Source: CAZPAV01 sp964584755 (GTDB lineage Bacteria > Actinomycetota > Acidimicrobiia > Spongiisociales > UBA5794). From it: a DNA stretch of 64,000 nucleotides. The notes under the pieces were generated by a model. It worked only from the letters and a program-made list of their open reading frames with translations. It was not told the DNA's origin and did no database searches. The stretch lies in assembly GCA_964584755.1 (NCBI GenBank), contig CAZPAV010000001.1, forward strand, positions 1 through 64,000, written 5' to 3'. How positions within the stretch are numbered: position 1 is the stretch's first letter; every line of letters begins with the position of its first letter. This document shows, in pieces, positions 1-8,416 of the stretch. The translations under genes were made by a program, and so were the position numbers.

Positions 1-54
1 CACCCTACGTGGCCACCGCCCACCAACGAGCGGACCCCCCCATTGATACAAGCC

Positions 55-107
55 CCCAAACCAGGCGTCGGAGGCTCGGATCCTCCCGGGGGCGCCGGCC
101 GGGATCC
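55..107 (+). repeat. tRNA-Arg 3'-half fragment, copy A (attachment-site-like)
   Basis: This 53-base segment matches 4958-5010 at all but two positions. It has the layout of a tRNA 3' half: the 3' part of an anticodon arm, a 5-base variable loop, a GGAGG/CCTCC T-stem, and an acceptor strand CGGGGGC followed by G. That acceptor strand is typical of actinobacterial tRNA-Arg. No matching 5' acceptor strand or D-arm precedes it, so it is not a functional tRNA gene. Weaker similarity to the second copy continues for about 60 more bases. Such copies commonly mark integration of an element into a tRNA 3' end; no integrase is visible here. Confidence 0.6.
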
Positions 108-246
108 GTTGTGTGTCAATGGTTCTCGGCGATTCCCTTTGACGGCTCCACGGGCTCGAGACCCCCAGCCGTCCGTATGGCTTCCGGCCGGGCCCGCGAG
201 CCTCACCTGCTCGACGTCGTGGCGGCTCGCCCCGGTTCTCGGAGAG

Positions 247-996
247 CTAGCCGATCGCGATCCGATAAAGCTCCTCGACGCGTGGCGACGGATCGATTCC
301 CATCGTCTCGATGAGGAGGTCACGCACCCTCGAGTAGACGCGGAGCGCCTCGGCCCTGTCGCCGTTGGCGATGTGGCACTCCATGAGTCGGGCATAACTC
401 GACTCCCGATAGGGGGCGAGATCGACGACATGGCGGGCCGCGGGCAACGCGGCCGTCGCGTTGCCGAGCTCGAGCCAAACCCGGGCGAGCGCGTCGAATG
501 TCCTGATCTCGTACTCACGGAGATCTCGACGCATGCGATCGATCCACGGACCCGTCTCACCAGGTAGGAACCGGCGCCGAAAGATCGCTGACGCGACCGT
601 TGCATGTGACCAGGCTTGCCTCGGTCGCCGCCGCCCGAGCGCACCTTCGGCCTGGTCCAGCTCGTTGATCGCCACTCGGAGATCCACCCACGAGCCCTTG
701 GGGAACCTGATCTCGTACGCGCCATGCGTGCTCGTCAACATGCCACCGGCGTCCGCGGCGACCCTCCCCAGGGCCTTCCGGAGCTTCGAGATGATGACTC
801 TGAGCCCGGATTCCCATGCATCCGGTAGCTCCTCCGGCCACAGGACATCAGCGAGCTCCTGACGGTCGACCGCCCGCGGCTCGGCCGCGAGGTACACGAG
901 CGCGAGACGACCCTGCCGCCCTGGAAGACCCGACGCTTCGAGCACACCGTCGGGTCCCTCGACCATGACCCTCCCCAGGATGTACACGCGCAGCAC
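247..996 (-). CDS. BTAD/SARP-type transcriptional activator domain protein
   Basis: The 249-residue product has the layout of a short SARP-like regulator. An N-terminal OmpR-type winged helix (about residues 1-95, with LWPEELPDAWESGLRVIISK typical of the recognition region) is followed by a bacterial transcriptional activation domain of TPR-like helices (about 100-245, with SSYARLMECHIANGDRAEAL and a C-terminal DLLIETMGIDPSPRVEELY). There is no ATPase or ligand domain, so it is probably a DNA-binding activator of unknown input. I chose the GTG at 996, which has GGGG a few bases upstream and gives the usual N-terminus; an ATG at 1038 is possible. The longer reading to 1122 would overlap the divergent DUF1059 gene. 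It sits in the tRNA-flanked segment, so it may be horizontally acquired. Confidence 0.75.
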   Translation of the reverse strand: MLRVYILGRVMVEGPDGVLEASGLPGRQGRLALVYLAAEPRAVDRQELADVLWPEELPDAWESGLRVIISKLRKALGRVAADAGGMLTSTHGAYEIRFPKGSWVDLRVAINELDQAEGALGRRRPRQAWSHATVASAIFRRRFLPGETGPWIDRMRRDLREYEIRTFDALARVWLELGNATAALPAARHVVDLAPYRESSYARLMECHIANGDRAEALRVYSRVRDLLIETMGIDPSPRVEELYRIAIG

Positions 997-1075
997 GTTT
1001 CCCCAACGAATCGCCAAGAAGACCGCAACGTCCGGCATGTAGTTTGACAGAAGCCCGCGAGACAGGGAGTCGAGA

Positions 1076-1234
1076 ATGGCTGAGACAACATGGGTCATCG
1101 AGTGCCCGTGCGGAGCGATCATCGAGGGAACCAGCGACGAGGACGTCGTGTCCCAGGCACAGGATCACGCCAAGTCGACCCACGACATGGACCTGTCCAA
1201 CGAGCAGGCGCTGGCCATGGCCCGGCCTGCGTAG
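1076..1234 (+). CDS. DUF1059-family small protein
   Basis: A 52-residue protein preceded by a purine-rich ribosome site (GGGAG) six bases before the ATG. It starts MAETTWVIECPCGAIIEG, then has a DEDVVSQAQDHAKSTHDM stretch. The CxCG near the N-terminus followed by a helix ending in HxxxxH is the DUF1059 signature; four candidate metal ligands (two Cys, two His) are present. The function of the family is not established. It is divergent from the BTAD regulator and followed by a strong inverted repeat that could end its transcript. Confidence 0.75.
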   Translation: MAETTWVIECPCGAIIEGTSDEDVVSQAQDHAKSTHDMDLSNEQALAMARPA

Positions 1235-1380
1235 ATCGCCTCCGCCCATCGCGCGGCACCGGAGTGACCAAGGGCACTGCGGTGTCTCGACATCGAGATC
1301 CGGCCCCGGCGCGAATCTCGGGTGCGCACACCGGAGACGCTCAGGATCGCGGCGTCGTCGGGGCAAGATCAAGAGACCGG

Positions 1381-1419
1381 CGGGGCGAAGGAAGTCCTCG
1401 AAAGGGGCCCTTCGCCCCG
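1381..1419. terminator. Strong inverted repeat, possible bidirectional terminator
   Basis: Perfect 11-bp arms, CGGGGCGAAGG at 1381-1391 and CCTTCGCCCCG at 1409-1419, are separated by 17 bases. The repeat lies between the plus-strand DUF1059 gene (ends 1234) and a minus-strand small ORF (ends 1497), as expected for a terminator between converging genes. There is no T-run, so if it terminates it is not the classical E. coli type. Confidence 0.4.
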
Positions 1420-1496
1420 CTTCCCGTGCACACCCACTCGAAGGTCTTTCTCGAAGGTCCTTGAGGCCAGCCACAGAGCCCGGTACTCCCTACTTC

Positions 1497-1655
1497 CTAC
1501 TTCCCTGCCCCCTTCTTCACCCGATCCTCGATCGCCGCGATCTCCTCGTCGGTGAGGCGGCCGAACGGCCGCATGATGAGCCTCCCGGTCTGTGTGCCCG
1601 TGATCCTCTCCGCGAGCAACGGCCCGTCGGGGGCGCCGGAGACCACGACGGGCAT
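1497..1655 (-). CDS. Short conserved-looking ORF, unrecognised
   Basis: Reading from the ATG at 1655 (or GTG at 1661) gives a 52-54 residue peptide with protein-like composition: a hydrophobic start (MPVVVSGAPDGPLLAERI), then LTDEEIAAIEDRVKKGAGK, a charged amphipathic helix, at the C-terminus. An in-frame TGA lies immediately upstream, so it is either a genuine small protein or the tail of a truncated gene. It precedes an inverted repeat. I do not recognise the family. Confidence 0.35.
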   Translation of the reverse strand: MPVVVSGAPDGPLLAERITGTQTGRLIMRPFGRLTDEEIAAIEDRVKKGAGK

Positions 1656-1698
1656 GGCCACCGGCGTTCATGACCGGCGCGTCCCATCTGGTCGTCGT

Positions 1699-2478
1699 TC
1701 AGCTCCCCAGCAAGAGGAGGTGCTCTGGTGCTCGCGAGCCGTCGCTCCCCGGCGCCTGCCAGCGACCGTCCCCCGTCGGCCGCAGGATCCCGATCGGATG
1801 CACCGGCACCCAGGCCTCGAAGGTGCCGCCCTCGTAGGTGCGAAGCGCCAGACGCTCCAGATACACGAGCGCCGTCTCCCCCTCGGTGAACCGCTCCCCG
1901 GGTGACATTCCGTAGGTGAGATCGACCGGCGCGGTCACCGGCGTCTCACGCTCGATCTCCGGCGGACCGCAGTCGGGTTCGTTCTCGGGGCACACGGGGG
2001 GTTCGATCGTCGTGGGAACGATCACCGTGGACTCCGTCATCCCGAGCGCTCGAGCCCGCCTGAGGTCGAGTCGCGTCTCGAACCTGCCGCCTCCGACGAT
2101 GATGACGAACCGGTCGCCCGACGAGGGGATCCCCGTTCGACTGCGCGCATCGAGCACGTCGAGCACCTCCACCTCGACGTCGGTGAGGACATCGAGCCTC
2201 GACACCCCACGCGTCTCGAGGGACTCCGCCGACGGGAAGGCACCGTCGGCGGTGTTCAGCCGGGACCGGCGAACATCGACGACACGAGCCTCGAGCACCA
2301 GGTCTGCCCGTTCCCTGACCTGGTCCAACGTCAGCGCCATGGAGGTCGCACCACCACCCACTCCGGCCAGCTCGGCCGTCGATGACGGGTCGGGAGCGGT
2401 GTTCACGCCATACGACGCACACGCCGACACGAGAACCGCCAGCGCCACCAGGAGCAACCCCCGACGCCAACGGCGCAT
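1699..2478 (-). CDS. Predicted secreted lipoprotein, unknown function
   Basis: The product (259 residues) starts MRRWRRGLLLVALAVLVSAC, a type II signal peptide with lipobox V-S-A-C, so it should be lipidated at Cys20 and held on the outer face of the membrane. GGGGAGG lies at good spacing for the ATG at 2478; an ATG two codons earlier is less well placed. After a short Ser/Thr/Gly-rich linker, a domain begins with a helix (LTLDQVRERADLVLEARVVDV) and continues with beta-strand-rich sequence containing FVIIVGGGRFETRLDL, then ends with a GETALVYLERL segment. The pattern of a secreted beta domain beginning 'ADLVLEARV' is seen in hypothetical actinobacterial proteins of unknown role. It is intact, unlike the three genes that follow. 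Confidence 0.7.
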   Translation of the reverse strand: MRRWRRGLLLVALAVLVSACASYGVNTAPDPSSTAELAGVGGGATSMALTLDQVRERADLVLEARVVDVRRSRLNTADGAFPSAESLETRGVSRLDVLTDVEVEVLDVLDARSRTGIPSSGDRFVIIVGGGRFETRLDLRRARALGMTESTVIVPTTIEPPVCPENEPDCGPPEIERETPVTAPVDLTYGMSPGERFTEGETALVYLERLALRTYEGGTFEAWVPVHPIGILRPTGDGRWQAPGSDGSRAPEHLLLLGS

Positions 2479-2614
2479 CAGCATCCTCCCCAGCAGCCAT
2501 GAGCACGCCTGCACGCCGGCGCTACCGACGGGTCCCTCTCCTCGCTCGACCTCATCTGCGCCTCCGTGTGCGGCAGGGTCTCGCTCCATGACCACGCCTT
2601 TCCCGGCGCCACGA

Positions 2615-3299
2615 TCATCCGCTTCCGCCGCGATCCCGCGGAGGGCCAACACGCGGCCGGAGCACCGCGGATTCGCCGCCGCGTTCGACGACGAGACCCC
2701 AGCAGCCCGGCTTGGTGAGGCGGAACCCTGTTCCCCATTCGTCCCCGGGCCGGTGCCAGGCGGACCCACCGCAGGTGAGGGGGGCGAACTCGGGCCGAAC
2801 CTTCGTCCCGTCCGGGTCGACGGCATGGATTCGGACCTCGCCGTGGCCCCCATGCGCCACACGATCTCGACCTCAGGCCCGGACACGAGCTCCGTGGGAG
2901 GTAGAGCCGAGAGAGCAACGTCCACACTTGGAAGCCCCCACCAGCAGAGGTCGCCACAGCGTCGTCGCCGGCGATCGGGGAGACCGGTGCACAACCCTCG
3001 GCGCCGAGGGGCTGGAGCGCCTCGATGAGGGTCCGCTCTCGACCGGCAGCACCGGGCCCGGCGACTCCGCCTTGCCTCCGACCGACGATGCAGCCCGCGG
3101 CGATCCGAGGCTCCTGGCCACACCACCAGGGCCACCACGACGACGACGGCGAAGACCCCCGCCGGAAGCAAGCCCGTGGGTGCCGCACCCGCGCTCGTGT
3201 GAAGGTGACACGTCCCGGGTCGACCACGGGCGCCCCCCACCGAGCCGGATCCGTCGCCACCTGCTCCACCTTGACTCGCGCATCCTGATACAGGAGCAT
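2615..3299 (-). pseudogene. Multiply frameshifted gene for a membrane-anchored secreted protein
   Basis: Protein-like segments follow one another along the minus strand but in different frames. They are an N-terminus MLLYQDARVKVEQVATDPAR from the ATG at 3299, a membrane segment with GVFAVVVVVALVVWPG, a stretch RTLIEALQPLGAEGCAPVSP, then SVDVALSALPPTELVSGPEV, then a C-terminus containing GFRLTKPGCWGLVVERGGES ending near 2615. At least three or four indels would be needed to join them. The whole reads as a decayed anchored extracytoplasmic protein. Sequencing error cannot be excluded, but most of the window shows no such disruptions. Confidence 0.5.
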
Positions 3300-3527
3300 C
3301 ACGACGCAGGGTACGCGCACCGGCCCGGCGTGGCGACATGTTCTGGGAGACGAATCTGGCAGCCCCCTCGAACCCAACTCCCCTCCTCGTCCGGGTTCCT
3401 CGTTCTCCCCCGCCCGATGTTCACGCCGGCCATGACCTCGGAACGCCCGCGCGTCGGCCTCGGCTCGCCGCGTCGAGGGCCGCTGCCTGGCCGTTTCCGG
3501 CCCTCGGAGCGATCAGGGTGATTCGCC

Positions 3528-4126
3528 ATGGGTGAACCGGACCGGCCGGCCCGGGCAGCGGTGTCCTCGGCAAGGCTGCGCGCAGTGGCGGCGATCGTGT
3601 TCGTGCTGAGTCTCCTCCCCGGTTGGCTGATGATGGCGACAGGCACGAACCACCCCGAAGAGGCAAGCCCGAAACCGGGCGCATGCACCGAGGCGAACGT
3701 CGCGCAAGCAGCCGTCGGCTTCTATCGGGCGCTGCAAGGGGGCGAGGCGGATGCGATCGAACACGCCCTCTCCGACACCGCGCGTTTCGAGGAAGGAGGC
3801 TTCATGGGCATGGTCGTCGACGGCTACCGGATCGCCGGCCCAGACGACGTGCCGAGAACCGCGGAGGAATCGCTGCGGCGTTGACCGATGTGACGCCCAC
3901 CGACGTGGTCGTCACCCTCGTACCCGAGTACGAACGCGCCGATTTCGTCTTCCGGATCCGCGACGCCGACCAGGAGAGCATCGGCCAAGGTGCGATCCGC
4001 TGCTCCGACCTGAAGATCATCACCTTCAACAGTCCACTACCCAACGTGCCGCTCGGCTCGTCCGCCCTCGAATGTGGAACCGAACAGGATTCCATCGGAA
4101 ACGTACGGGTCTGCTCCAACCCGTGA
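3528..4126 (+). pseudogene. Frameshifted gene for an anchored extracytoplasmic protein
   Basis: The first frame (ATG at 3528) encodes a basic N-terminus, one membrane segment (AIVFVLSLLPGWLMMATG) and an extracytoplasmic part containing AQAAVGFYRALQGGEADAIE, a SnoaL/NTF2-like helix. It stops at 3884. The protein-like sequence continues in another frame from about 3870 (DVTPTDVVVTLVPEYERADF) to a stop at 4126 with RVCSNP at the end. One indel near 3867-3880 explains this. The reconstructed protein of about 195 residues would carry four Cys outside the membrane, suggesting disulfides. Function unknown. Confidence 0.55.
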
Positions 4127-4264
4127 CCCGCTTCGGACCACACGGGCCGGCTCGTCGACCACCGTACCGTTCCGGGAAAGGCCGTTGGCATCCGACACGA
4201 GACTGGGCGTACATCCGATTCCTCGGAACCGCGCAGTTCTGGACCGATGCCAGATGCTCGGTTC

Positions 4265-4846
4265 TCACCTGCTGTCGAAACGTCCGCTGTCGCGCGACCA
4301 GGACTCGACGCGATGTCGACCCCATCGGTCCATCAGCAGGAAGGAATGCTCGCCGTAGCGCACCTCGCCGTAGGAGCCGCTGCCTCTGAGGATGAACGAG
4401 GTCGAACGCCAGTCCCCCGCCGAGACGTCCGACGGCAACACGATCTCGAAGCCGTCCTCGATCCCGTAGAGCTCGCCGCGTCGTTCGATGATTCGAGCCA
4501 CGCACGTCAACCAGGTCGTCGCGCCCTCGCCGCCACCGGCTCAATCGACGAGCGCGCCGACACCATGATCGGACGCGTACGGGTCACTGAGAGCGAGCCG
4601 CGCAGCTCCGGCACCGGCGAGGAGGACGAGCACCACGGCCGTTCCTGACAGGACCCGCCCCACGAGAACTCCCGCCTTCAGCACAGCGCGGGACGGCGCC
4701 GCTGCTCGCCGATCACGTGCCGCCACGGTCGTCGACGAACCACCCAGCGGAGCCGACGACGCCGACGACGCGGACCCCTCGACCCTCGTGGCACCTGACG
4801 CGACCGAGCCTCGGCACCACGGACTCGATGTCGAAGGATCTTGCAC
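4265..4846 (-). pseudogene. Gene for an anchored protein interrupted by an in-frame TGA
   Basis: A reading frame opens at the ATG at 4846 with a low-complexity Ser/Ala region and one membrane segment (VLSGTAVVLVLLAGAGAARL), then stops at TGA 4541-4543. The same frame continues without interruption into convincing protein (TWLTCVARIIERRGELYGI, later FILRGSGSYGEVRYGEHSFL) to 4265. The join suggests a single ancestral gene for a membrane-anchored extracytoplasmic domain, inactivated by one stop. The downstream part could be restarted from a TTG at 4510, but that product would lack the anchor. Confidence 0.5.
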
Positions 4847-4957
4847 CTGCCCGTCGACTCTCGGTCAGACGGCGAGAACGGATGAGCGTCGAAGACCCGT
4901 GTGGGATGAGACTTCTCGTGGAATCCGACGACTTGGCCGTACCCTCTGGGCCGGTCA

Positions 4958-5010
4958 CCCAAACCGGGCGTCGGAGGCTCGAATCCTCCCGGGGGCGCCG
5001 GCCGGGATCC
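4958..5010 (+). repeat. tRNA-Arg 3'-half fragment, copy B (attachment-site-like)
   Basis: A second copy of the element at 55-107, with 51 of 53 bases identical. Together with the bases just upstream (CCGGT at 4951-4955), it folds as the right-hand part of a tRNA: anticodon stem CCGGT/ACCGG with a 7-base loop, variable loop GCGTC, T-arm GGAGG-CTCGAAT-CCTCC, and acceptor strand CGGGGGC. Position 33 of the loop is A rather than U, and no 5' half is present, so it is a remnant. The two copies bracket 4.85 kb that contains the decayed genes, which is the arrangement left by a site-specifically integrated element. Confidence 0.6.
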
Positions 5011-5220
5011 TCACGTGTCGCGGGTCTCCGCCGATCCTGTGCGACGGCTCGACGGGCCCAGGCACCCCGGGGTCCATCTCGGAGGCCTCACCGCCGGCGC
5101 CATGCGGCCCCCGGACCCGCGGCATGCCGCGACCGGCGCGACCAACGTCAGCAGACGGGAAACCATCTCACGAGGTCAGCACGCACCGAGCCTGGGAGCT
5201 CGCAGGCACCACCCCAACGG

Positions 5221-5610
5221 TCACTTCGGTGAGACGACGCCGATCCCCAGCCCCCGGGCACCCTCGGCGAGACGCCGGTCGTAGGTCACCAGGCCTTCTA
5301 GCTCGTCGCCGACCTCGAGCGCCGCGGCCAGATGGAGCGCGTCCAGACTGCGCAGCAGGTCCGGTTCAAGCATCGCCGCCCGCTCACAGATCTCGGTCGA
5401 CAACCTCAGGAGGATCAACGAGTCGAGAACCGCGCGCGCCTGGATCATCTGATCCGGAGCGACACGACGGGTCACCCGCAGCAGCTCGGTACGCAGCAGA
5501 TCACTGGAGAACGTCTCGTCGTCACGGCTCCCGAGCCATCTCCGCAACGCCGTGGAGCCCCGTTCGGCCACCACGAGTTTCACCGCCGCCGACGTGTCGA
5601 GATAGAACAC
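5221..5610 (-). CDS. PIN-domain ribonuclease toxin (VapC-like)
   Basis: The 129-residue product has the PIN fold pattern. The first acidic residue is in MFYLDTSAAVKLVV (Asp5), a conserved Glu follows in SDLLRTELLRV, and the C-terminal acidic pair is in SLDALHLAAALEV and LVTYDRRLAEGARGLGIGVV. PIN toxins cleave RNA, often tRNA, in a Mg-dependent way and are neutralised by the adjacent antitoxin. It starts with GTG at 5610, directly abutting the antitoxin stop codon, so the two are translated in tandem from one mRNA. Confidence 0.85.
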   Translation of the reverse strand: MFYLDTSAAVKLVVAERGSTALRRWLGSRDDETFSSDLLRTELLRVTRRVAPDQMIQARAVLDSLILLRLSTEICERAAMLEPDLLRSLDALHLAAALEVGDELEGLVTYDRRLAEGARGLGIGVVSPK

Positions 5611-5886
5611 CTAGTACCGCTCGTCGCGGCGCATCCGCTCCAGCTCCTCCGACAACGAGGAGCGCCCAGGCCTCCGCCGCGCCGGAGGAGGCAGGTCTCG
5701 GAGTCGCCGACGCGCCGGACGGGCACGCTCGGCGGCGATCAGGGCTTCGATCCGGGAGGACGCCAACGGCACCATCTGGGCGACCGGGCGCCCCCGATCG
5801 GTGATCGTCACCGATTCACCGGCTGCCGCCGCGGCCACCACCGCCGAGGCGTTCTGCTTCAACGCACGGATACCCACTTCCGGCAT
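5611..5886 (-). CDS. Phd/VapB-type antitoxin
   Basis: The 91-residue product begins MPEVGIRALKQNASAVVAAA and contains ITDRGRPVAQMVPL, the signature of the Phd/YefM antitoxin fold, which dimerises and binds DNA through its N-terminal half. The C-terminal part (RRLRDLPPPARRRPGRSSLS, then EELERMRRDERY) is basic and charged and is the likely toxin-binding tail. It is the first gene of a two-gene operon with the PIN toxin. A perfect palindrome overlaps its start codon and is the probable autoregulatory operator. Confidence 0.85.
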   Translation of the reverse strand: MPEVGIRALKQNASAVVAAAAAGESVTITDRGRPVAQMVPLASSRIEALIAAERARPARRRLRDLPPPARRRPGRSSLSEELERMRRDERY

Positions 5887-5909
5887 GTGCTACACCGTAG
5901 CACATGCCG
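5881..5909. promoter_or_regulatory. Perfect palindrome over the antitoxin start, likely autoregulatory operator
   Basis: Perfect 12-bp arms (CGGCATGTGCTA at 5881-5892 and TAGCACATGCCG at 5898-5909) are separated by CACCG. The left arm contains the antitoxin ATG. Phd/VapB antitoxins repress their own operons by binding such inverted repeats; occupancy here would block both transcription and the start codon. Confidence 0.65.
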
Positions 5910-6088
5910 CGGCTCGGCGGTCGGACCCCGTTGCATCGCCCACTCCCTGCCGGTCCACGTCCGTGCTCGTCGGATGGATCTCGCAAGGAGGCCCCACCGT
6001 AGGAAGGACCCGGCCACCACCGCCGAGGCACAGCGCGACGTCCAGCACGACGGGCACCGTGGCACGGAGGACGACCCCGAGGATCCGC

Positions 6089-8416
6089 TCAGTCGAGCGG
6101 AACCTCCACGGGCTCCCCCGGACACAGCGGCACGTCCCGACCACGCACCGCGACGACGAGGGAACCGCCGGTCACTTCGAAGCGGATTCGCCGCGGCGAC
6201 AGGTCCACCCGGAGTCGCCGTCCCCGCACGAGGAGCGGGAAGCGGAGTCCCGACCAGTCGGCGGGGAGCCTCGGATCGAACCGCAACCTCCCTCCGACGA
6301 CCCGCAGGCCGGCGAGACCGTGCACGAGCGCCATCCAGGTGCCGCCGACGGCGGCGAGATGGAGCCCGTCGGCGGTGTTCCCCGCCAGGTCGGCCAGATC
6401 CATGAGCGCCGTCCGTTCCAAGTAGCCGACCGCCAGGTCGAGACGGCCCACCTCGGCGGCGACGATGGCCTGGATGCTGGGTGACAGCGACGAGTCGCCC
6501 GTGGTGATCGGGTCGTAGTACGCGAAATCGGCGCGTCTGCGCTCCGGCGTGAACTCCTCGGGGAGGAGGAAGGCGGCCATGACGACGTCGGGTTGCTTGA
6601 GCACCTGATGCCGGTACAGCACCAGCGGATGGAAGTGGAGGAGCAGCGGATGCCGCTCCTCCCCGACCGCGTCGAAGTCCCACCGCTCCTTCTCGAGGAA
6701 CGTGGCGTCCTGGGGGGTGACACCCAGCGTCTCGTCGTAGCCGACGTACATGGCTTCCGCGGCCCGGAGCCACTCGTCGATCTCCTCGGCACGGAGGTCG
6801 AGCCTCGCGGTGAGCGATCCGTGACGCTCCGGGTGTTCCCGTCGCATCCGGGTGACGACCTCGGCGGCGTAACGGAGGTTCATCCGGGCCATGAGGTTCG
6901 TGTAGGCGTTGTCGAGGACGAGGGCGGTGTACTCGTCGGGTCCGGTCACGAGATGCAGGTGGAAGGTCCCGTCGCGGTAGAACCCCAGGTCGGCCCACAT
7001 CCGCGCCGTCTCCACGGCGATCTCGACGCCGATGTCCCACAGGAGCTCCTCGTCGCCGGTGACCTCCACGTAGCGCCGGAGCGCGTAGACCACCGCGGCG
7101 TTCACGTGGTACTGGGCCGTTCCCGCCGGGAAGTACGCCGACGCCGGCTCCCCGCTGATCGTCCGCCACGGGAACAGCGCCCCCCGCAGGGACAGCTCCC
7201 GGGCTCGTCGCCGCGCCCGGGGCAACATGGCGAAGCGGTGCCGCAACGCCGCCGCTGCCGCCGCCGGATCCGTGAAGACGAGATGGGGCAGCACGAACAT
7301 CTCGCTCTCCCAGAAGGAGTGACCCTCGTACCCCTCACCGGTGAGGCCCTTCGCCGGGATGCCGCCGTCGCTGCGGGCGGAGGCCTGGAGCAGTTGGAAG
7401 AGACTCCATCGCACCGCCTGCTGCAGGCGGGGACTCCCCTCGACCTGGACGTCGGCCGCCTCCCAGAACGCGGCCATCGTCGCGACCTGATCGGCGGCGA
7501 CGGCGTCGAACCCCCGGGAGGCGGCCCGGTCCAGGGTGGCCGCGACCCGGGCCCGCAGGACCTCGGGGGGATCGCCGGGGGACGCGTGGTAGGCGACGAA
7601 CCGGTCGACGCGGACGGGCACGGCGGCGACGGCGCGGAAACGGTGGCGCACCCACCCGGAGCGGGCCTCGGCGTCGATGTTCGCCGTCGGCTCGACCGGC
7701 GGGTCGGCGACGTCCTCCATCCCGCAGGCGAGCGTCATCCCGCTGCGGGCGGTTCGGTAGGCGGCGACGATCCGACCTCCCTCCGCCTTCCGCCCCTGAG
7801 GCCGCAGCACCCTCCCGTCGAGCGCCGGGGCCCGGCGCGGGTCGTGATCCGCGACGGTCGCGGCGTCGCCGTCGGCCGCCTGATGGTCGACGAGCCGGGA
7901 GGTGACGACGATCTCACAGCTCGCGTCGGCGACGATCTCGACTCTCGCCACCACGAGGTGCGGATCGACGAGGGAGACGAGGCGATGCGTCCGAACGTCC
8001 ACGGTGACGCCGGTCGCGGTCCTCCAGGTGCAGCTCGTCTCGAGGATGCCGCGACGCAGGTCGAGACGCCGCCGGTACGTGGAGCGGCCGGGATCGCACG
8101 GCTCCCCGTCGACCACCACCTCGCAGGTGGTGGCGTCGGGCACCCGGACGATGGTCTGTCCCGTCGTGGCGTAACCGTGGGCCGGCTCCGGGTACCGGAT
8201 CGTCCAGGTCTCGTGGAAGCCGCTCACCAGCGTGGCCGGACGCCGGACCGGCCGACCCGAATCCGGCGTCCCCCGGACCCCCACGTACCCGTTGGCGAGG
8301 GCGAAGAGCGATTCGGTCCGCCCGGCGAGCTCGGCGTGGAAGCCGACCTCTACGAGCGCCCACGGGTCGACGGGGAAGACGTCCTCGTCGACCGCGACCG
8401 GACCGTGTCGCATCAT
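6089..8416 (-). CDS. Glycoside hydrolase family 65 phosphorylase (alpha-glucosyl disaccharide)
   Basis: The 775-residue length fits GH65 maltose, trehalose and kojibiose phosphorylases, which split an alpha-linked glucose disaccharide with phosphate to beta-glucose 1-phosphate and glucose. The N-terminal beta-sandwich begins with ESLFALANGYVGVRG. The (alpha/alpha)6 catalytic barrel contains SFWESEMFVLPHL and VTGPDEYTALVLDNAYTN, whose Glu is the general acid. The phosphate-site region DPITTGDSSLSPSIQAIVAA follows, and a C-terminal beta-sheet domain closes the protein. The ATG at 8416 overlaps the upstream phosphoglucomutase stop (ATGA), so the two are translationally coupled. The partner enzyme, which uses beta-glucose 1-phosphate, strongly supports phosphorolysis rather than hydrolysis. 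I cannot tell which disaccharide is used. Confidence 0.9.
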   Translation of the reverse strand: MMRHGPVAVDEDVFPVDPWALVEVGFHAELAGRTESLFALANGYVGVRGTPDSGRPVRRPATLVSGFHETWTIRYPEPAHGYATTGQTIVRVPDATTCEVVVDGEPCDPGRSTYRRRLDLRRGILETSCTWRTATGVTVDVRTHRLVSLVDPHLVVARVEIVADASCEIVVTSRLVDHQAADGDAATVADHDPRRAPALDGRVLRPQGRKAEGGRIVAAYRTARSGMTLACGMEDVADPPVEPTANIDAEARSGWVRHRFRAVAAVPVRVDRFVAYHASPGDPPEVLRARVAATLDRAASRGFDAVAADQVATMAAFWEAADVQVEGSPRLQQAVRWSLFQLLQASARSDGGIPAKGLTGEGYEGHSFWESEMFVLPHLVFTDPAAAAAALRHRFAMLPRARRRARELSLRGALFPWRTISGEPASAYFPAGTAQYHVNAAVVYALRRYVEVTGDEELLWDIGVEIAVETARMWADLGFYRDGTFHLHLVTGPDEYTALVLDNAYTNLMARMNLRYAAEVVTRMRREHPERHGSLTARLDLRAEEIDEWLRAAEAMYVGYDETLGVTPQDATFLEKERWDFDAVGEERHPLLLHFHPLVLYRHQVLKQPDVVMAAFLLPEEFTPERRRADFAYYDPITTGDSSLSPSIQAIVAAEVGRLDLAVGYLERTALMDLADLAGNTADGLHLAAVGGTWMALVHGLAGLRVVGGRLRFDPRLPADWSGLRFPLLVRGRRLRVDLSPRRIRFEVTGGSLVVAVRGRDVPLCPGEPVEVPLD

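Noticed and set aside
247..1122. Longer N-terminus of the BTAD regulator from 1122
   Set aside because: It would overlap the well-supported DUF1059 gene and adds residues not expected in the family; GTG 996 or ATG 1038 fits better.
4900..5020. A complete tRNA-Arg gene at copy B
   Set aside because: The 3' half folds properly, but no 7-base 5' acceptor strand, D-arm or U33 is present, so only a fragment remains.
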